A model generated the notes under the pieces. It did no database searches. It worked only from the letters and a program-made list of their open reading frames with translations, and was not told the DNA's origin. A DNA stretch of 64,000 nucleotides from NCBI RefSeq assembly GCF_900112775.1, contig NZ_FOYZ01000004.1, forward strand, positions 28,530 to 92,529, in the 5' to 3' direction. This stretch comes from Anaeromicropila populeti (GTDB lineage: Bacteria > Bacillota > Clostridia > Lachnospirales > Lachnospiraceae). Of this stretch, positions 1 to 10,412 are shown in pieces; the stretch's first letter is position 1; each line of letters begins with the position of its first letter. The translations under genes and the position numbers were made by a program.

Positions 1-1
1 C

Positions 2-454
2 AGTCATGTGCCAGTTTCCGCTAATACTGTATTGAGGATCCTAAAAAAAGAAAACATCATAATAGATTATAATGCAGAAAATATTGGAATTAATAATTTT
101 GCATTCTTAAAAAGAAATGTATATTACTCAGTCATTGTAGATAATGATACTCATAAAAGGCTAGGTGTAGTTGCTTCCAGACAACAGCCAGAAGTAATAA
201 AAGCATTAGGCCAGTTCCAAAATGTCAAAACTGTAACACGAGATTTTTCTAAAAGCTATAGAGCTGCTATACAGAAAGCCTTACCCCATGCCAAACAAAT
301 TGTGGATCGGTTTCATATTCTGAAGATTTTGACAGAACATATTGGCGAATATTTAAAAAGAACAGAAGGGCACAATAATAAAATTAAATTAATAAAAAGG
401 CAGATGTATGGTCGCTGTAACTTCAACCTACTCCGCCTAAAAATTTTAGCCTGA
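2..454 (+). pseudogene. ISL3-family transposase, left copy, internally deleted and cut by window edge
   Basis: The frame is open to the left edge, so the N terminus is outside the window. It encodes part of an ISL3-type DDE transposase: a stretch ending in an RDFSKSYRAAIQKALP segment and a VDRFHI segment, both typical of ISL3 catalytic cores, then a jump to the C-terminal GHNNKIKLIKRQMYGR segment. Compared with the second copy at 2920-4004 and the usual family length of about 400 residues, the sequence between the VDRFHILK region and the C-terminal GHNNKIK segment is missing, so the enzyme cannot be intact. The C-terminal 50 codons are nearly identical to those of the second copy. Confidence 0.85.
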
Positions 455-495
455 TTCAACTAACTTGACAAAGAGCCGAAAATATTTACACCCTC
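451..495 (+). repeat. Right terminal inverted repeat of the left ISL3 copy
   Basis: About 45 bp running from just before the transposase stop to CACCCTC. Its reverse complement closely matches the left end of the second copy at 2842-2882, including the shared core GGCTCTTTGTCAAGTTAGTT. This marks the outer edge of the element. Confidence 0.8.
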
Positions 496-520
496 AAAAT
501 TTAACATCTGTGTACCAAAA

Positions 521-1384
521 CTATTGATTTGAGAAATCTGATACTGCAAGATCGCAAAAATAGTAAAAGTCATAGGGATAGTCATGAGCAAATCCCGTTG
601 CTTCTGTTAAACTTTCTTCTCCAGTTCTGTCACCCATTACCCTAACATATCTGATTTTTTGTCTAACTAATGATGTATATGAATGTTCAACGATGGCAAG
701 CCATCTTGTATAAATATCCTTATAATGAACGGTTGTATTAACATCTTTATTAAAATACCCAGCGACAATACAGCCACCAAAACAAGCAACTACTGCTTCT
801 GTAACCAATTTTGCACACATATATTCTTTTGCAGCTATTGCCACAATAATACTAACTAAAACACCTATAGCAGTATCTCTTGCAATACTAGCTTGACATA
901 CTTTTGTGTAGGAATAGCCATCTGGTTTTTGAAATCCCTCTACATAATAACCTGTAACTGCTTCAGTATAAGCTGTTATACGAGAGTAGCCTTCGTCATA
1001 AGGAAAATAAGGTGAAAATGAAGTTTGAACTAAGTTGCTTTTGTTTGGTCTTGCTACTTCAATAGTGTCATTTGATACATTTACATTAAAATCATCTACA
1101 CAATAAACAGAAGTCTCTGTATTATTATTTTGATCAAATATGGTATCTGTAATTTTTTCTTTATCATTACTTAAACTTGTTTTTTCTATTAATTTATCGT
1201 CTACATATGTATTGATCGTGTTTTCATTCAAAAAAACCATAGTTATTTTATTTCCAACACTATCGGTAAAAGTAAATGAATCTGTATCTTCTGTTAAAGT
1301 TCTTGAAGCTGCTGAGGAAAATGTTGAATTACCCAAAATAGCAATAGTAAGTAGTAAGCTTAAAAGTTTAGTGATTTTTTTCAT
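521..1384 (-). CDS. Secreted protein of unknown function with a central hydrophobic Gly/Ala/Cys-rich segment
   Basis: 287 residues from an ATG at 1384 preceded by GGAGG seven bases upstream; a longer frame exists but lacks a ribosome site. Residues 1-26 form a clear signal peptide (Lys-rich start, hydrophobic core, SSAA cleavage region). The mature part is polar up to about residue 165, then has a long hydrophobic stretch (about 170-210) containing several Cys, then a charged aromatic C terminus. I do not recognise a family. The layout (exported polypeptide with a membrane-active-looking segment, next to a divergent small membrane protein) resembles bacteriocin/immunity pairs, but that is inference only. 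It lies between two dead ISL3 copies, so it may be cargo. Confidence 0.7.
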   Translation of the reverse strand: MKKITKLLSLLLTIAILGNSTFSSAASRTLTEDTDSFTFTDSVGNKITMVFLNENTINTYVDDKLIEKTSLSNDKEKITDTIFDQNNNTETSVYCVDDFNVNVSNDTIEVARPNKSNLVQTSFSPYFPYDEGYSRITAYTEAVTGYYVEGFQKPDGYSYTKVCQASIARDTAIGVLVSIIVAIAAKEYMCAKLVTEAVVACFGGCIVAGYFNKDVNTTVHYKDIYTRWLAIVEHSYTSLVRQKIRYVRVMGDRTGEESLTEATGFAHDYPYDFYYFCDLAVSDFSNQ

Positions 1385-1580
1385 ATATAGTACCTCCATT
1401 TTTTTCTTGGCAATTACAATAATCACATGTTGCGACCATTGTATAACCATATTTTTATTGATAATGTAAATAGTTGCAATGTAATTATAATTATTTTGAT
1501 AAAATATGTCAATATTTTATTGTAATTTTTATGCATATGTATTATCCTATATATAATACATGTGAGTTGGGGTTATATAA

Positions 1581-1856
1581 ATGAAAAAAAGAATAAGAAT
1601 GATTTTAGATATCATATTAGAAAATAATCAGTTTATAATATCAACATTTGTTATATTAGTCATAGTGTTACTTTTTGTATCAATATTAAGGATTATTCCT
1701 TTTTCGGTAACTATTCCTATACAGTTATTAATATTGATTGTTGTAAATATTATTATTGCGTATGAAAAAAGTAATAGAAAGCAAGGCTATATTAAAAATA
1801 TATTATTAAGTGTTATTTCATTTTTATTTGCAGTATATTACATGACTTTTCTATAA
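1581..1856 (+). CDS. Small membrane protein, unknown function
   Basis: 91 residues with a Lys/Arg-rich N terminus, two adjacent hydrophobic segments (about 18-37 and 41-60) and a third near the C terminus (about 72-90). Start ATG follows a GTTGGGGTT ribosome site, and a TATAAT-like sequence lies about 30 bp further upstream. It is divergent from the secreted protein gene at 521-1384 with 196 bp between the two starts. Size and topology fit an immunity-type protein, but no homology was recognised. Confidence 0.55.
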   Translation: MKKRIRMILDIILENNQFIISTFVILVIVLLFVSILRIIPFSVTIPIQLLILIVVNIIIAYEKSNRKQGYIKNILLSVISFLFAVYYMTFL

Positions 1857-2841
1857 AAAGATCTAATAGGTTTAAGTTGTGTGTTCTGAAGGTTGTGATT
1901 AGCTTACCAGTACAAGTCCGAACTAACCAAATCAGCAGTGATCCTTGTAGCAAGCTTCGAGTACTTTTGACACCAGTGGATGCACGCCAACTTCTATGGT
2001 CATTGTCAGTTCCACCATGATCAGAAAGAAAGTGACATCGGAAGCAACAGCAAAGTGGGCAGAGTTACATAGATTTGTATCAACCGAATCGGTGGGTGGT
2101 AGGTACGGAAAGCAGTTACTACAACGGCAGTTTTTCATATCTGCAATTCAGAGTGGGTCATAAAGCTGATATAGGACGTAGTACATGAGCAAATAGTATT
2201 CCCTTAATATTCTTTTAATGGAATAAATAGAAACGGAAAAAGAGGCTTTGAAAGAGGAATCAGAGAAAGAGAATCGTATCTAGGAAACAGGGGAGCTTGC
2301 GGTATTAGAATGTAAGGAACGAAAAGATGGAGAGTGGGGGAGCGGCACCATAGACTTGGATGTGTTGCTACAAGTTGAAGTGGATCTAGAGGAAGCAAGG
2401 TACTGTATGACGATAGAGAAGGTGGATGACGTGGTAACAGAGGTGACAGTGGCTTTTGCAGGGGGAGAGATAGAGCATGTTATGGAGCAGGAGCAGTTGA
2501 TACTGGAGAGTAAAGCCAGTTGGAAGAGAGTATGGTGACATCCAAATTACACAATAAAATACTAGATATTGAAAAAGAAAATAATATACATATAGATTTA
2601 TTCCAAATAATAGGGCGTAATTTTGGTGTAGTTAAATGGAATGTTTTATTGGAAAAATAGAGTAAGTTATGTAGTATGTCGTGGAATAAGAACTTCTAGT
2701 AATAGCAATAATGGGAAACTGAGCCCCATGATTCTAATAATAACGAAGAGTATGTTTTAAATGTTTTAAATAATGTTCATTTACAATTCGAATATAAGCA
2801 TATTATGTGCTGGCTATGCAAGCTATATCTAAGGATCCATT
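1857..2841. other. Remnant DNA without an intact gene
   Basis: Nearly 1 kb with no complete gene. Two plus-strand stretches look like decayed coding sequence: about 2028-2162 reads as KWAELHRFV...GGRYGKQLLQRQFF before a stop, and about 2230-2538 reads as a Glu-rich, acidic protein tail (VEVDLEEARYCMTIEKV...) interrupted by a stop near 2281. Base composition of 2240-2538 is more G-rich than its surroundings. I recognise no family in either. Minus-strand frames here look like shadows. Confidence 0.5.
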
Positions 2842-4046
2842 GAGGGTGTAAAGATTTTTGGCTCTTTGTCAAGTTAGTTGAAAAGTGGAATATTGTATCT
2901 ATACTGCTAAGTAAATAAACCTATAGCAAACTGTACATACTGTGGACGGGAATCTGTAAAAATTCATAGCCGTTATCTTCGTACCGTATCTGACCTTCCG
3001 ATACAAAACTATCAAGTGAAACTAGTCATTACAGTTCCTAAATATTTTTGTTGCAACAGAGACTGCCCGCATAAAACATTTGCGTATGCATTTGATTTCA
3101 TTGAAACCAACTCAATTCATACAAAACGACTAAATGATTATATTTATCAGCTTGCTTTGAAAAATAGTTCGATTAATGCCAAGAATCAAATTAGTTTCAG
3201 TCATGTGCCAGTTTCCGCTAATACTGTATTGAGGATCCTAAAAAAAGAAAACATCAAAATAGATTATAATGCAGAAAATATTGAAATTGATGATTTTGCA
3301 TTCTTAAAAAGAAATGTATATTACTCAGTCATTGTAGATAATCATATCAAAATAGCGGATATATCAACTGTACCCTTACATAAGAAAGAATATTTAAGTA
3401 AACGCGAGCGGAGAAAAGTGGAAACAGGAACAAGAAAGTGGGAAATAGTAAGAAAGGCACATCAATTAAAGGAGGAGGGAAATAACAACTCCAAAATTGC
3501 CCGACTATTAGGCATGGCACGTCCTACCGTGATTAAATATCTTAAAATCACAAAGCCCCCTATTGATGCCAGGCCTTGCATACGAGACCCTTTCATTCCA
3601 AGAATCAAAGAGCTTCTTTTAGATGGATTGCATTATACAGAAATATTTCAGCTCATCAAAGAGGAAGGATATCCAAGACAAATTTCTTTATATAATAGAA
3701 AAATGAAAGAAATACGGCATAAATTCAAACACAACATAAGATATTTTAGAGTTTAAAGAGATTATTTTGGGTAATGAAGTGAAAAAACTGGGAAAATGGC
3801 TTGATTTAGCTGAAAAGCGGGACAACAGAACTAAATCGTTTCATAAAATTAATAAAAGGGGACAGGGAGGCTGTAGAAAATGCAATACGGTATCATTTTA
3901 GTAATGGATTAACAGAAGGGCACAATAATAAAATTAAATTAATAAAAAGGCAGATGTATGGTCGCTGTAACTTCAACCTACTCCACCTAAAAATTTTAGC
4001 TTGATTCAACTAACTTGACAAAGAGCCATATTTTGTTACAGACCCC
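2842..4046 (+). mobile_element. ISL3-family insertion sequence, right copy, defective
   Basis: Left end begins GAGGGTGTAAAG at 2842; right end reads into GACCCC near 4046. The two ends are imperfect inverted repeats sharing the inner core GGCTCTTTGTCAAGTTAGTT. The element is about 1.2 kb, shorter than a usual ISL3 (about 1.3-1.5 kb), in line with internal deletion of its transposase. I could not identify a clean 8-bp target duplication at its flanks. Confidence 0.75.
2920..4004 (+). pseudogene. ISL3-family transposase, right copy, multiply broken
   Basis: The frame from 2920 encodes the N-terminal zinc-finger part (CTYCGRESVK...CCNRDC), the linker, and the beginning of the DDE core, but jumps from VIVDN directly to the internal helix-turn-helix segment (NNSKIARLLGMARPTVIKYL), so several hundred bases of the catalytic core are gone. 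The longest open stretch stops at 3756. The C-terminal end resumes in another frame and finishes at 4004 with the same GHNNKIKLIKRQMYGR tail as the left copy. A stop codon replaces the original start region. Not functional. Confidence 0.8.
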
Positions 4047-4076
4047 TTAAATATATTTTTTTTTGAGGTTTTGCTT

Positions 4077-4838
4077 ATGCTTAAATGTTGGACACTACAT
4101 AACCAGTACCGTCAGTTTATTTCTGATGGTGCTGACTCTCTATCAGAGTCTGATTTCTTGCGTTTACAAGGTTCCTATCGAAAACCTAAGAAGGGCAAAC
4201 TGAAAAAGAGACAAAAACTTTCAGTTTTTAAATCTGGTGTAGTAAAGTAGGTTGCTTTGGCGGCTAAATCCGATCATTCTTTTGTTTCCTTTGAACGACT
4301 TCTACAGGAAATTTTTGTTCTTCTTGCTGTAAATCCGTCTGCCGAATGTGGGCTGATCGATTCTTCATCACTCTCTGCGGCTGGCGATGGTACATGTCTT
4401 CCAGTTCCATCTTCTAGTTATGGAATCAAGACCTGCACTTGTAAACAAGACGGTAAATGGAACTGTAAATGCAACCGTCACCTTTCTGATCCAGATGCCC
4501 GTTTGGGATGGGACAGCAGCAAGGAAATCTGGTTCTATGGGCATACAATCTACCTTCTTTCCTGTTACTGAAAGGACTATCATACGGATTTGCCTCTCTA
4601 TTTTGTATCTTAAATGCAAACCGACATGAAAGTGTTCCTGCAAAGCAGAATACTCTCCCTCTGAATATGGCACAGAGTAATCTATACCAAACCGTCTGTT
4701 AATCCCAGAATCTTTACACCTATCCCACGAGGTACAAAAGCCTTCAAGAATATGTTTAAAACAAGAACGTGTTCAGAGCGTATCAATACCAGAATTCTCA
4801 ATGATTATCATGTAGAACATATGTCAGCTATTGCTTGA
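4077..4838 (+). pseudogene. DDE transposase remnant of a second IS type
   Basis: Reading from ATG 4077 gives 57 codons to an in-frame TAG at 4248, then a further in-frame stretch to 4571 with LIDSSSLSAAGDGTCLPV and DPDARLGWDSSKEIWFYGHT, the first Asp and a conserved GWDS...F(F/Y)GH block of a DDE transposase. After 4571 the frame shifts; pieces such as ANRHESV and a C-terminal SERINTRILNDYHVEHM are still readable to the stop at 4836-4838. At least one nonsense change and one or more frameshifts are present. IS4/IS1182-like by general appearance; exact family not settled. Confidence 0.7.
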
Positions 4839-4998
4839 CATCTATAAATAAAATAACTTTTTTAGCCGATATACGACTGATTTGTTTGCTATGCTCTTTT
4901 TTATTCAACGCAGTGTTCCTTGCAAGAATTGATTTGAATTTTTCAAATATACATAACAAATGTATATTTACTTAAAAGTTTCCGAACCTACTCTATAC

Positions 4999-6561
4999 CT
5001 ACCTACATTCTAATTTAAAAAATGTTCCAGAGCAGGCAGGGGCTGTGACACTACCATTCTCAAATTGTGCCTTTTCTCCAAAAGAATAAATTATATTTTC
5101 TATTGTATAAGTACCAATATGACATACAGCAGTTTGTCCAGATGGATTTAGTACAATGAGGATACAACTGTCAGCAGAAGACCTTGTGTATACCAGAGGA
5201 TAAGCGTTTTCTTTTGCATAAATAAATTTAATTGTTCCATCTGCTTGTAGCGCGGATTCTGCTTGACGAATACTTATTAATTTCTTGACTTCTTGCCATA
5301 ACGAATCTTTGGCCTCCATCTGTGCTTTTACAGTAGGGCGGTTAGGAGATTCATCCTGCATTATATATAGTTTATCTTTAGGAGCAGCAGAAAAACCTGC
5401 ATTTACTCCATTATCCCACTGCATAGGAGAGCGGGAGCCGGTTCTGCCATATCCGCCTTCAACAGAAACTAAATTTTCTATATAGCGCATACCAATTTCA
5501 TCTCCATAATAAATAAATGGGGCGCCTGGCATGGATAATAAAAATGCAAATGCCAGTTTCATTTCTTCTTGAGAAAGACTTCTTGCCATACGATCCATAT
5601 CGTGATTGCCAGAAGGAATACAAATAAGTCCTTTTCCGTTTGTTAAGGAATTATATTTTTTATAATGATCAACAAACTGAGAGATATCTCCTTTTCCCTC
5701 TTTTGAAAAATAAGGGTTTTCATTGCGGAATAAATCTAAGTAGTGTGATGGACCAAAATGAAGCAAGAAATCCATATGAAATCCACCTGAAAGAGACTTA
5801 TCTGGTTCACCCCATTCAGAAATCATTACAGCGTCAGGGAATTCTGTGTCTAAAAATAAACGGATTTCCTGCCATAAGGCAATTGTTGCCAGACTTTCCT
5901 CATCATTTTTAACCAGTGAGCCAGCCATATCTACTCGAAAACCGTCACACCCCATGGTTAGCCAGAAGCGTATAACATCTTTCATTGCCTCTTTTGTAGC
6001 AACTGCTTCAGGGGAATCAACAGATTTTTGCCATGGCTGGTCAATTCGTGCAAAGCCATAATTTAGTGCAGGCTGTGAGGAAAAAAAGTTTATGGCACAG
6101 CTGCCATCTCGTGAGGAAATTCCCCGTATGCAGCCTGTAATATTTTTTATATCAGACATGTTATCCCAAATGCTGTCTGTCCATATATAGCGGCCGCTGT
6201 ATTCATTTATTTCAGCCTTCATGGATTCCTTAAACCAAGGATGTTCAATGGAGGTATGTCCAGGTACTAAATCTAAAATAATGTGCATATTTCGCTTATG
6301 AACTTCATCAAAAAGCTCCTTTATATCTGCGTTGGTTCCATAGCGGGGAGCAACGCAAAAGTAATCAGCTATATCATAGCCAGCATCAGAAAAAGGAGAA
6401 ACAAAGCAGGGATTAAGCCAGAGGGCATTGCATCCTAATTCTTTAATATAATCTAAACGGCGGATAATTCCTTGAAAATCTCCAATTCCGTCTCCATTGG
6501 AGTCTTGAAAGCTTTGAGGGTATATTTCATAAAAGACGGCTGTATTTAACCATGTATTCAT
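4999..6561 (-). CDS. GH13 alpha-glucosidase / oligo-1,6-glucosidase-like enzyme
   Basis: 520 residues, no signal peptide, so cytosolic hydrolysis of alpha-glucosidic oligosaccharides is expected. GH13 hallmarks are visible: the N-terminal YEIYPQSFQDSNGDGIGD motif, region I DLVPGHTS (Gly replaces the usual Asn before His), region II GFRVDMAG with nucleophile Asp211 and Arg209, region III ISEWGE with acid/base Glu249, and region IV GNHD with His320-Asp321. QPALN near 163 replaces the QPDLN of canonical oligo-1,6-glucosidases, so substrate may differ. A beta-rich C-terminal domain follows (about 430-520). The start has a GAAAGGA ribosome site. It is divergent from an AraC-type regulator at 6682, the likely controller. 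Confidence 0.85.
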   Translation of the reverse strand: MNTWLNTAVFYEIYPQSFQDSNGDGIGDFQGIIRRLDYIKELGCNALWLNPCFVSPFSDAGYDIADYFCVAPRYGTNADIKELFDEVHKRNMHIILDLVPGHTSIEHPWFKESMKAEINEYSGRYIWTDSIWDNMSDIKNITGCIRGISSRDGSCAINFFSSQPALNYGFARIDQPWQKSVDSPEAVATKEAMKDVIRFWLTMGCDGFRVDMAGSLVKNDEESLATIALWQEIRLFLDTEFPDAVMISEWGEPDKSLSGGFHMDFLLHFGPSHYLDLFRNENPYFSKEGKGDISQFVDHYKKYNSLTNGKGLICIPSGNHDMDRMARSLSQEEMKLAFAFLLSMPGAPFIYYGDEIGMRYIENLVSVEGGYGRTGSRSPMQWDNGVNAGFSAAPKDKLYIMQDESPNRPTVKAQMEAKDSLWQEVKKLISIRQAESALQADGTIKFIYAKENAYPLVYTRSSADSCILIVLNPSGQTAVCHIGTYTIENIIYSFGEKAQFENGSVTAPACSGTFFKLECR

Positions 6562-6600
6562 TTGCGTATCCTTTCTTTCAATTATTTTATCTGTTATAAT

Positions 6601-6617
6601 AATAGTATATTACTATT
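6601..6617. promoter_or_regulatory. 7-3-7 palindrome between the GH13 gene and its divergent AraC regulator
   Basis: AATAGTA-tat-TACTATT lies in the 120-bp intergenic space, about 65 bp upstream of the regulator start and 40 bp upstream of the GH13 start. Position and symmetry fit an operator, but palindromes in A/T-rich DNA also arise by chance. Confidence 0.4.
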
Positions 6618-6681
6618 GTTTCATGTATTCTTGCAGTATTTCAAGAAAAAGTAGTACATTTTTTAGAATTGGGAGATTAAA

Positions 6682-7560
6682 ATGAAATCTGAATTAATGG
6701 AAAAACGGCAGAGAGGAACGCAATTATTTCCGTTTCAGCATTATAAGATGAATTCCATAAATGAAAACTTGTTTGTGCCCTACCATTGGCATAGTGAAAT
6801 AGAAATTATTTATGTGGTAAGTGGAAAGGTAAATTTGCTTTTGAACGGGGAAGAATTTCTTTTGAAAGATAACCATATTTATTTTATTAATCGTGAATTA
6901 TTACATCAGTTTTCGAGTGTAGATTCTGGCCTAGTTTATTATGCATATGTATTTCCATTAGAATATTTAGATTTTAAGCTGGAAGATTATAGTCAAACAA
7001 CGTCTATGAATCCCCTTTCAAAAAATAGATTATTTCCCTTTTGTGTTGCACCGTCTACACCAGGATATAAGCAGATAAGAGGGGAAATGATTGAATTACT
7101 TCAAATAAGTGAAAATAAGGAGGAGGGATACCAGCTAAATGTAAAGGCCTGTTTATTCAAAATAATTTCTATTTTGCAGCAAAAAAATTTATTTATAGAA
7201 AATGGAACAACAGGTAAAAATAGCTCTAGAGCAGTAAGGACGGCAGAAATAAAAGGCATTGTTTCTTATATACAAAATGAATATAAAAATTCGGTTTCTC
7301 TTGAGGAGGCAGCTACATTATTAAATTATTCTCCTAGTTATTTTTGCACGTTTTTCAAAGTCACCTTTGGAATTACTTTTGTTGAATACGTCAATCACTT
7401 TAGGGTTGAAAAGGCATGTATTTTATTAGCTTCAACTACCCTTTCCGTAATGGAGGTAGGATTTGAGGCAGGATTTAAAAATTTCAGCTATTTTATCCGG
7501 GTTTTTAAGAGAATTATGAATATGACGCCAAAGCAGTATCGAAATCAAAGTATAAAATAA
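6682..7560 (+). CDS. AraC-family transcriptional regulator with N-terminal cupin
   Basis: 292 residues. The N-terminal half (about 20-130) has a cupin-like ligand domain (PYHWHSEIEIIYVVSG...LLLNGEEF). The C-terminal 100 residues hold two helix-turn-helix motifs, the first around SLEEAATLLNYSPSYFCTFF and the second ending in the family signature GFKNFSYFIRVFKR...MTPKQYR. ATG 6682 follows GGGAG with good spacing. Divergent from the GH13 glucosidase at 4999-6561, so a sugar-responsive activator of that gene is the natural guess. Confidence 0.85.
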   Translation: MKSELMEKRQRGTQLFPFQHYKMNSINENLFVPYHWHSEIEIIYVVSGKVNLLLNGEEFLLKDNHIYFINRELLHQFSSVDSGLVYYAYVFPLEYLDFKLEDYSQTTSMNPLSKNRLFPFCVAPSTPGYKQIRGEMIELLQISENKEEGYQLNVKACLFKIISILQQKNLFIENGTTGKNSSRAVRTAEIKGIVSYIQNEYKNSVSLEEAATLLNYSPSYFCTFFKVTFGITFVEYVNHFRVEKACILLASTTLSVMEVGFEAGFKNFSYFIRVFKRIMNMTPKQYRNQSIK

Positions 7561-7591
7561 ATTTATTTTATAGAAATAAGTAATATTCCTC

Positions 7592-7620
7592 TTGACCAAT
7601 AATGATATATGTGTTATATA
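7592..7620 (+). promoter_or_regulatory. Sigma-A promoter of clpB
   Basis: TTGACC, a 17-bp spacer and TATATA, 39 bp upstream of the chosen ATG. No CIRCE element and no tandem CtsR heptads are visible around it, so the heat-shock control is not obvious from sequence. Confidence 0.6.
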
Positions 7621-7658
7621 TGTAATATAACAAATGTTTATTAGTGAGGAGGAGTCCT

Positions 7659-10247
7659 ATGAATATTAATAAATTTACACAAAAGTCTTTAGAAGCAGTG
7701 AATAACTGCGAGAAAATAGCGTATGAATTTGGAAATCAGGAATTGGTGCAGGAACATTTATTATACAGCTTTCTAACTATAGATGAGAGTCTGATTAAAA
7801 AGCTGTTAAAAAAGTTAAAAATACAAGTAAGTGAATTTGAAACGGAAGTTCAGAGCCTTCTGGAAGGCAGACCAAAAGTATCCGGAGGAAATGTTTTCGT
7901 CGGTGCAGATTTAAATAAAGTTCTGATTTATTCAGAGGATGAAGCAAAGAGAATGGGTGATGAATTTGTTTCCGTTGAGCATTTGTTTTTAAGTATGATT
8001 AAAAATGCAAATCCACAAATTAAGACTTTGTTTCAAAAGTATACGATTAATACAGAAACATTTCTTCAGGCACTTTCTACAGTTAGAGGAAATCAGAAGG
8101 TTACAAGTGATAATCCAGAGGCTACCTATGATACACTGGAAAAGTACGGGTATGATTTGGTAAAACGTGCAAAAGAACAAAAATTAGATCCTGTTATTGG
8201 AAGGGATAGTGAGATTCGAAATATTATTCGCATTCTTTCTAGAAAAACTAAGAATAATCCTGTGTTAATAGGAGAGCCTGGGGTTGGTAAAACAGCGGCA
8301 GTAGAAGGACTGGCTCAGAGAATTGTGCGGGGTGATGTGCCAGAGGCGTTAAAGGATAAGAAGATTTTTGCATTGGATATGGGTGCTTTAGTAGCGGGGG
8401 CAAAGTATAGAGGCGAATTTGAAGAAAGATTGAAGGCAGTATTAGAGGAAGTAAAAAAGAGTGAAGGGCAGATTATTTTATTTGTTGATGAGCTTCATAC
8501 AATAGTAGGTGCAGGAAAGACAGATGGTGCTATGGATGCAGGAAACATGCTGAAACCTATGTTAGCAAGAGGTGAACTGCACTGTATTGGGGCGACAACA
8601 TTAAATGAATATCGTATGTACATTGAGAAGGATGCTGCTTTGGAACGAAGATTTCAGCCAGTTATGGTAGCAGAACCAAGCGTAGAAGATACCATTTCTA
8701 TTTTGCGTGGGCTAAAAGACCGATACGAGGTTTATCATGGAGTGAAAATTACAGATGCGGCATTAGTTTCTGCGGCAACTCTATCTAATCGTTATATTAG
8801 TGATCGTTTTCTTCCTGATAAAGCCATTGATTTGGTAGATGAGGCATGTGCTATGATAAAGACGGAGTTGGATTCTATGCCAATGGAACTGGATGATGTG
8901 CAAAGGCGAATTATGCAGATGGAAATAGAAGAGGCAGCACTGAAAAAGGAAAAGGATCGGTTAAGTGCCGAGCGTCTGGAAAACCTACAGCGCGAAATGG
9001 CAGCGCTTAGAGATGAGTTTGCAAGTGCCAAAGCTAAGTGGGACAATGAAAAAGCTGCTGTAGAAAAGGTGCAGAAGTTAAGGGAAGAAATTGAGGATTT
9101 GAATAACCAGATTCAGATAGCACAAAGAAATTATGACTTGAACAAGGCGGCTGAGCTTCAATATGGAAGGCTTCCAGAATTGGAGAAACGTCTGGCAGAA
9201 GAGGAAAAACGGTTACAAGAAGAGGATAGGGAACTAGTTCATGAAAATGTAACGGACGAGGAAATAGCAAAAATAATTGCAAGATGGACGGGTATTCCAG
9301 TAACAAAGCTGACAGAGGGAGAACGGGAAAAAATACTGCATTTAGAGGAACAGCTTCACAACAGGGTGATTGGACAAAATGAAGGTGTTACAAAGGTTTC
9401 AGAAGCTATTTTGCGTTCTAAGGCAGGGATAAAAGATCCGTCCAAACCAATAGGTTCCTTTTTATTTTTAGGACCTACAGGTGTAGGAAAAACTGAACTT
9501 GCAAAAACATTGGCAGAAAGTCTGTTTGATAATGAGCAGAATATGGTGCGCATTGATATGAGTGAATATATGGAGAAGTTTTCAGTGAGCCGTTTAATTG
9601 GAGCACCTCCAGGTTATGTAGGATACGAAGAGGGAGGTCAGTTAACAGAGGCTGTACGGCGAAAACCATATTCCGTAGTCCTTTTTGATGAAATTGAGAA
9701 AGCACATCCTGATGTATTTAATGTTTTGCTTCAGGTATTAGATGATGGGCGCATTACGGATTCACAAGGAAGAACTGTAGATTTTAAAAATACAATTTTA
9801 ATTATGACATCTAATATAGGTTCCTCTTATTTGTTAGAGGGAATAAATGATTTAGGAGAAATTCAGGAAAGTGCTCAAAAATTAGTTATGGAGGACTTAC
9901 GAAATCATTTTAGACCTGAATTTTTAAATCGCTTAGATGAAATTATTTTATTTAAACCGCTGTCAAAAGAAAACATAGAAGGTATAATTAATTTGTTAAT
10001 ACAGGATTTAAATAAACGTCTGGCAGACAAGGAACTGAAAATAGAACTAACCGAGAAAGCAAAAATCTTTATTGCTAATAGTGCCTATGATCCGTATTAT
10101 GGCGCAAGACCATTAAAGAGATTTTTACAAAAGCATGTAGAAACAATTACTGCCCGTCTGATATTAAGTGATGCAGTCAGTGCGGAGGAAACAGTAGTGA
10201 TTGATGTGGAGGGAGATAATTTGGTGGCAAAACCAAAAAGAAATTAA
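7659..10247 (+). CDS. clpB: ATP-dependent chaperone ClpB
   Basis: 862 residues from ATG 7659, chosen because AGGAGG lies six bases upstream; a GTG at 7644 would overlap that ribosome site. Order of parts: double Clp N domain (about 1-145), AAA1 with Walker A GEPGVGKT near 205 and Walker B LFVDELH, a middle coiled-coil (about 405-525, Glu/Lys/Arg-rich) that separates ClpB from ClpA/ClpC, AAA2 with GPTGVGKT near 605 and [10 protein letters not shown], and the C-terminal D2-small domain (NRLDEIILF...). No IGF loop for ClpP was noticed, as expected for a disaggregase working with DnaK. Stands alone with its own promoter. Confidence 0.95.
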   Translation: MNINKFTQKSLEAVNNCEKIAYEFGNQELVQEHLLYSFLTIDESLIKKLLKKLKIQVSEFETEVQSLLEGRPKVSGGNVFVGADLNKVLIYSEDEAKRMGDEFVSVEHLFLSMIKNANPQIKTLFQKYTINTETFLQALSTVRGNQKVTSDNPEATYDTLEKYGYDLVKRAKEQKLDPVIGRDSEIRNIIRILSRKTKNNPVLIGEPGVGKTAAVEGLAQRIVRGDVPEALKDKKIFALDMGALVAGAKYRGEFEERLKAVLEEVKKSEGQIILFVDELHTIVGAGKTDGAMDAGNMLKPMLARGELHCIGATTLNEYRMYIEKDAALERRFQPVMVAEPSVEDTISILRGLKDRYEVYHGVKITDAALVSAATLSNRYISDRFLPDKAIDLVDEACAMIKTELDSMPMELDDVQRRIMQMEIEEAALKKEKDRLSAERLENLQREMAALRDEFASAKAKWDNEKAAVEKVQKLREEIEDLNNQIQIAQRNYDLNKAAELQYGRLPELEKRLAEEEKRLQEEDRELVHENVTDEEIAKIIARWTGIPVTKLTEGEREKILHLEEQLHNRVIGQNEGVTKVSEAILRSKAGIKDPSKPIGSFLFLGPTGVGKTELAKTLAESLFDNEQNMVRIDMSEYMEKFSVSRLIGAPPGYVGYEEGGQLTEAVRRKPYSVVLFDEIEKAHPDVFNVLLQVLDDGRITDSQGRTVDFKNTILIMTSNIGSSYLLEGINDLGEIQESAQKLVMEDLRNHFRPEFLNRLDEIILFKPLSKENIEGIINLLIQDLNKRLADKELKIELTEKAKIFIANSAYDPYYGARPLKRFLQKHVETITARLILSDAVSAEETVVIDVEGDNLVAKPKRN

Positions 10248-10255
10248 GGAATCCC

Positions 10256-10284
10256 TTGACAATAGTACTTTGGGCATGTTATAC
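10256..10284 (+). promoter_or_regulatory. Promoter of the DEAD-box helicase leader
   Basis: TTGACA, 17-bp spacer, TTATAC. It begins nine bases after the clpB stop and predicts transcription from about 10291. Confidence 0.7.
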
Positions 10285-10311
10285 TCCCAATTAGCATAAA
10301 CAATAACGATT

Positions 10312-10343
10312 AGCTCCATACCATTGAGGCTGGAGCTTTTTTT
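10312..10343 (+). terminator. Hairpin plus U-run inside the helicase leader (attenuator candidate)
   Basis: AGCTCCA, a 12-base loop and TGGAGCT run straight into seven T residues, only about 20-50 bases after the predicted start of transcription and 70 bases before the helicase ATG. As an intrinsic terminator it would release an RNA of about 53 bases unless read-through is allowed. Confidence 0.6.
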
Positions 10344-10412
10344 ATGCAAAGGTTTTTTTGCAGTCAAGCAAAAAGCCTCAGTCAGATTTATGGTTTAGAA
10401 AGGGCAAATTTT

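Noticed and set aside
1140-1469. 109-codon plus-strand frame over the secreted protein gene
   Set aside because: It overlaps the better-supported minus-strand gene with signal peptide and ribosome site.
2204-2398. Minus-strand frame rich in Leu and Pro in the remnant region
   Set aside because: Antisense of decayed coding sequence; no start signal and no family resemblance.
7592-7658. Possible CtsR or CIRCE control of clpB
   Set aside because: Only one GGTCAA-like half-site and no TTAGCACTC repeat; not enough to claim a heat-shock operator.
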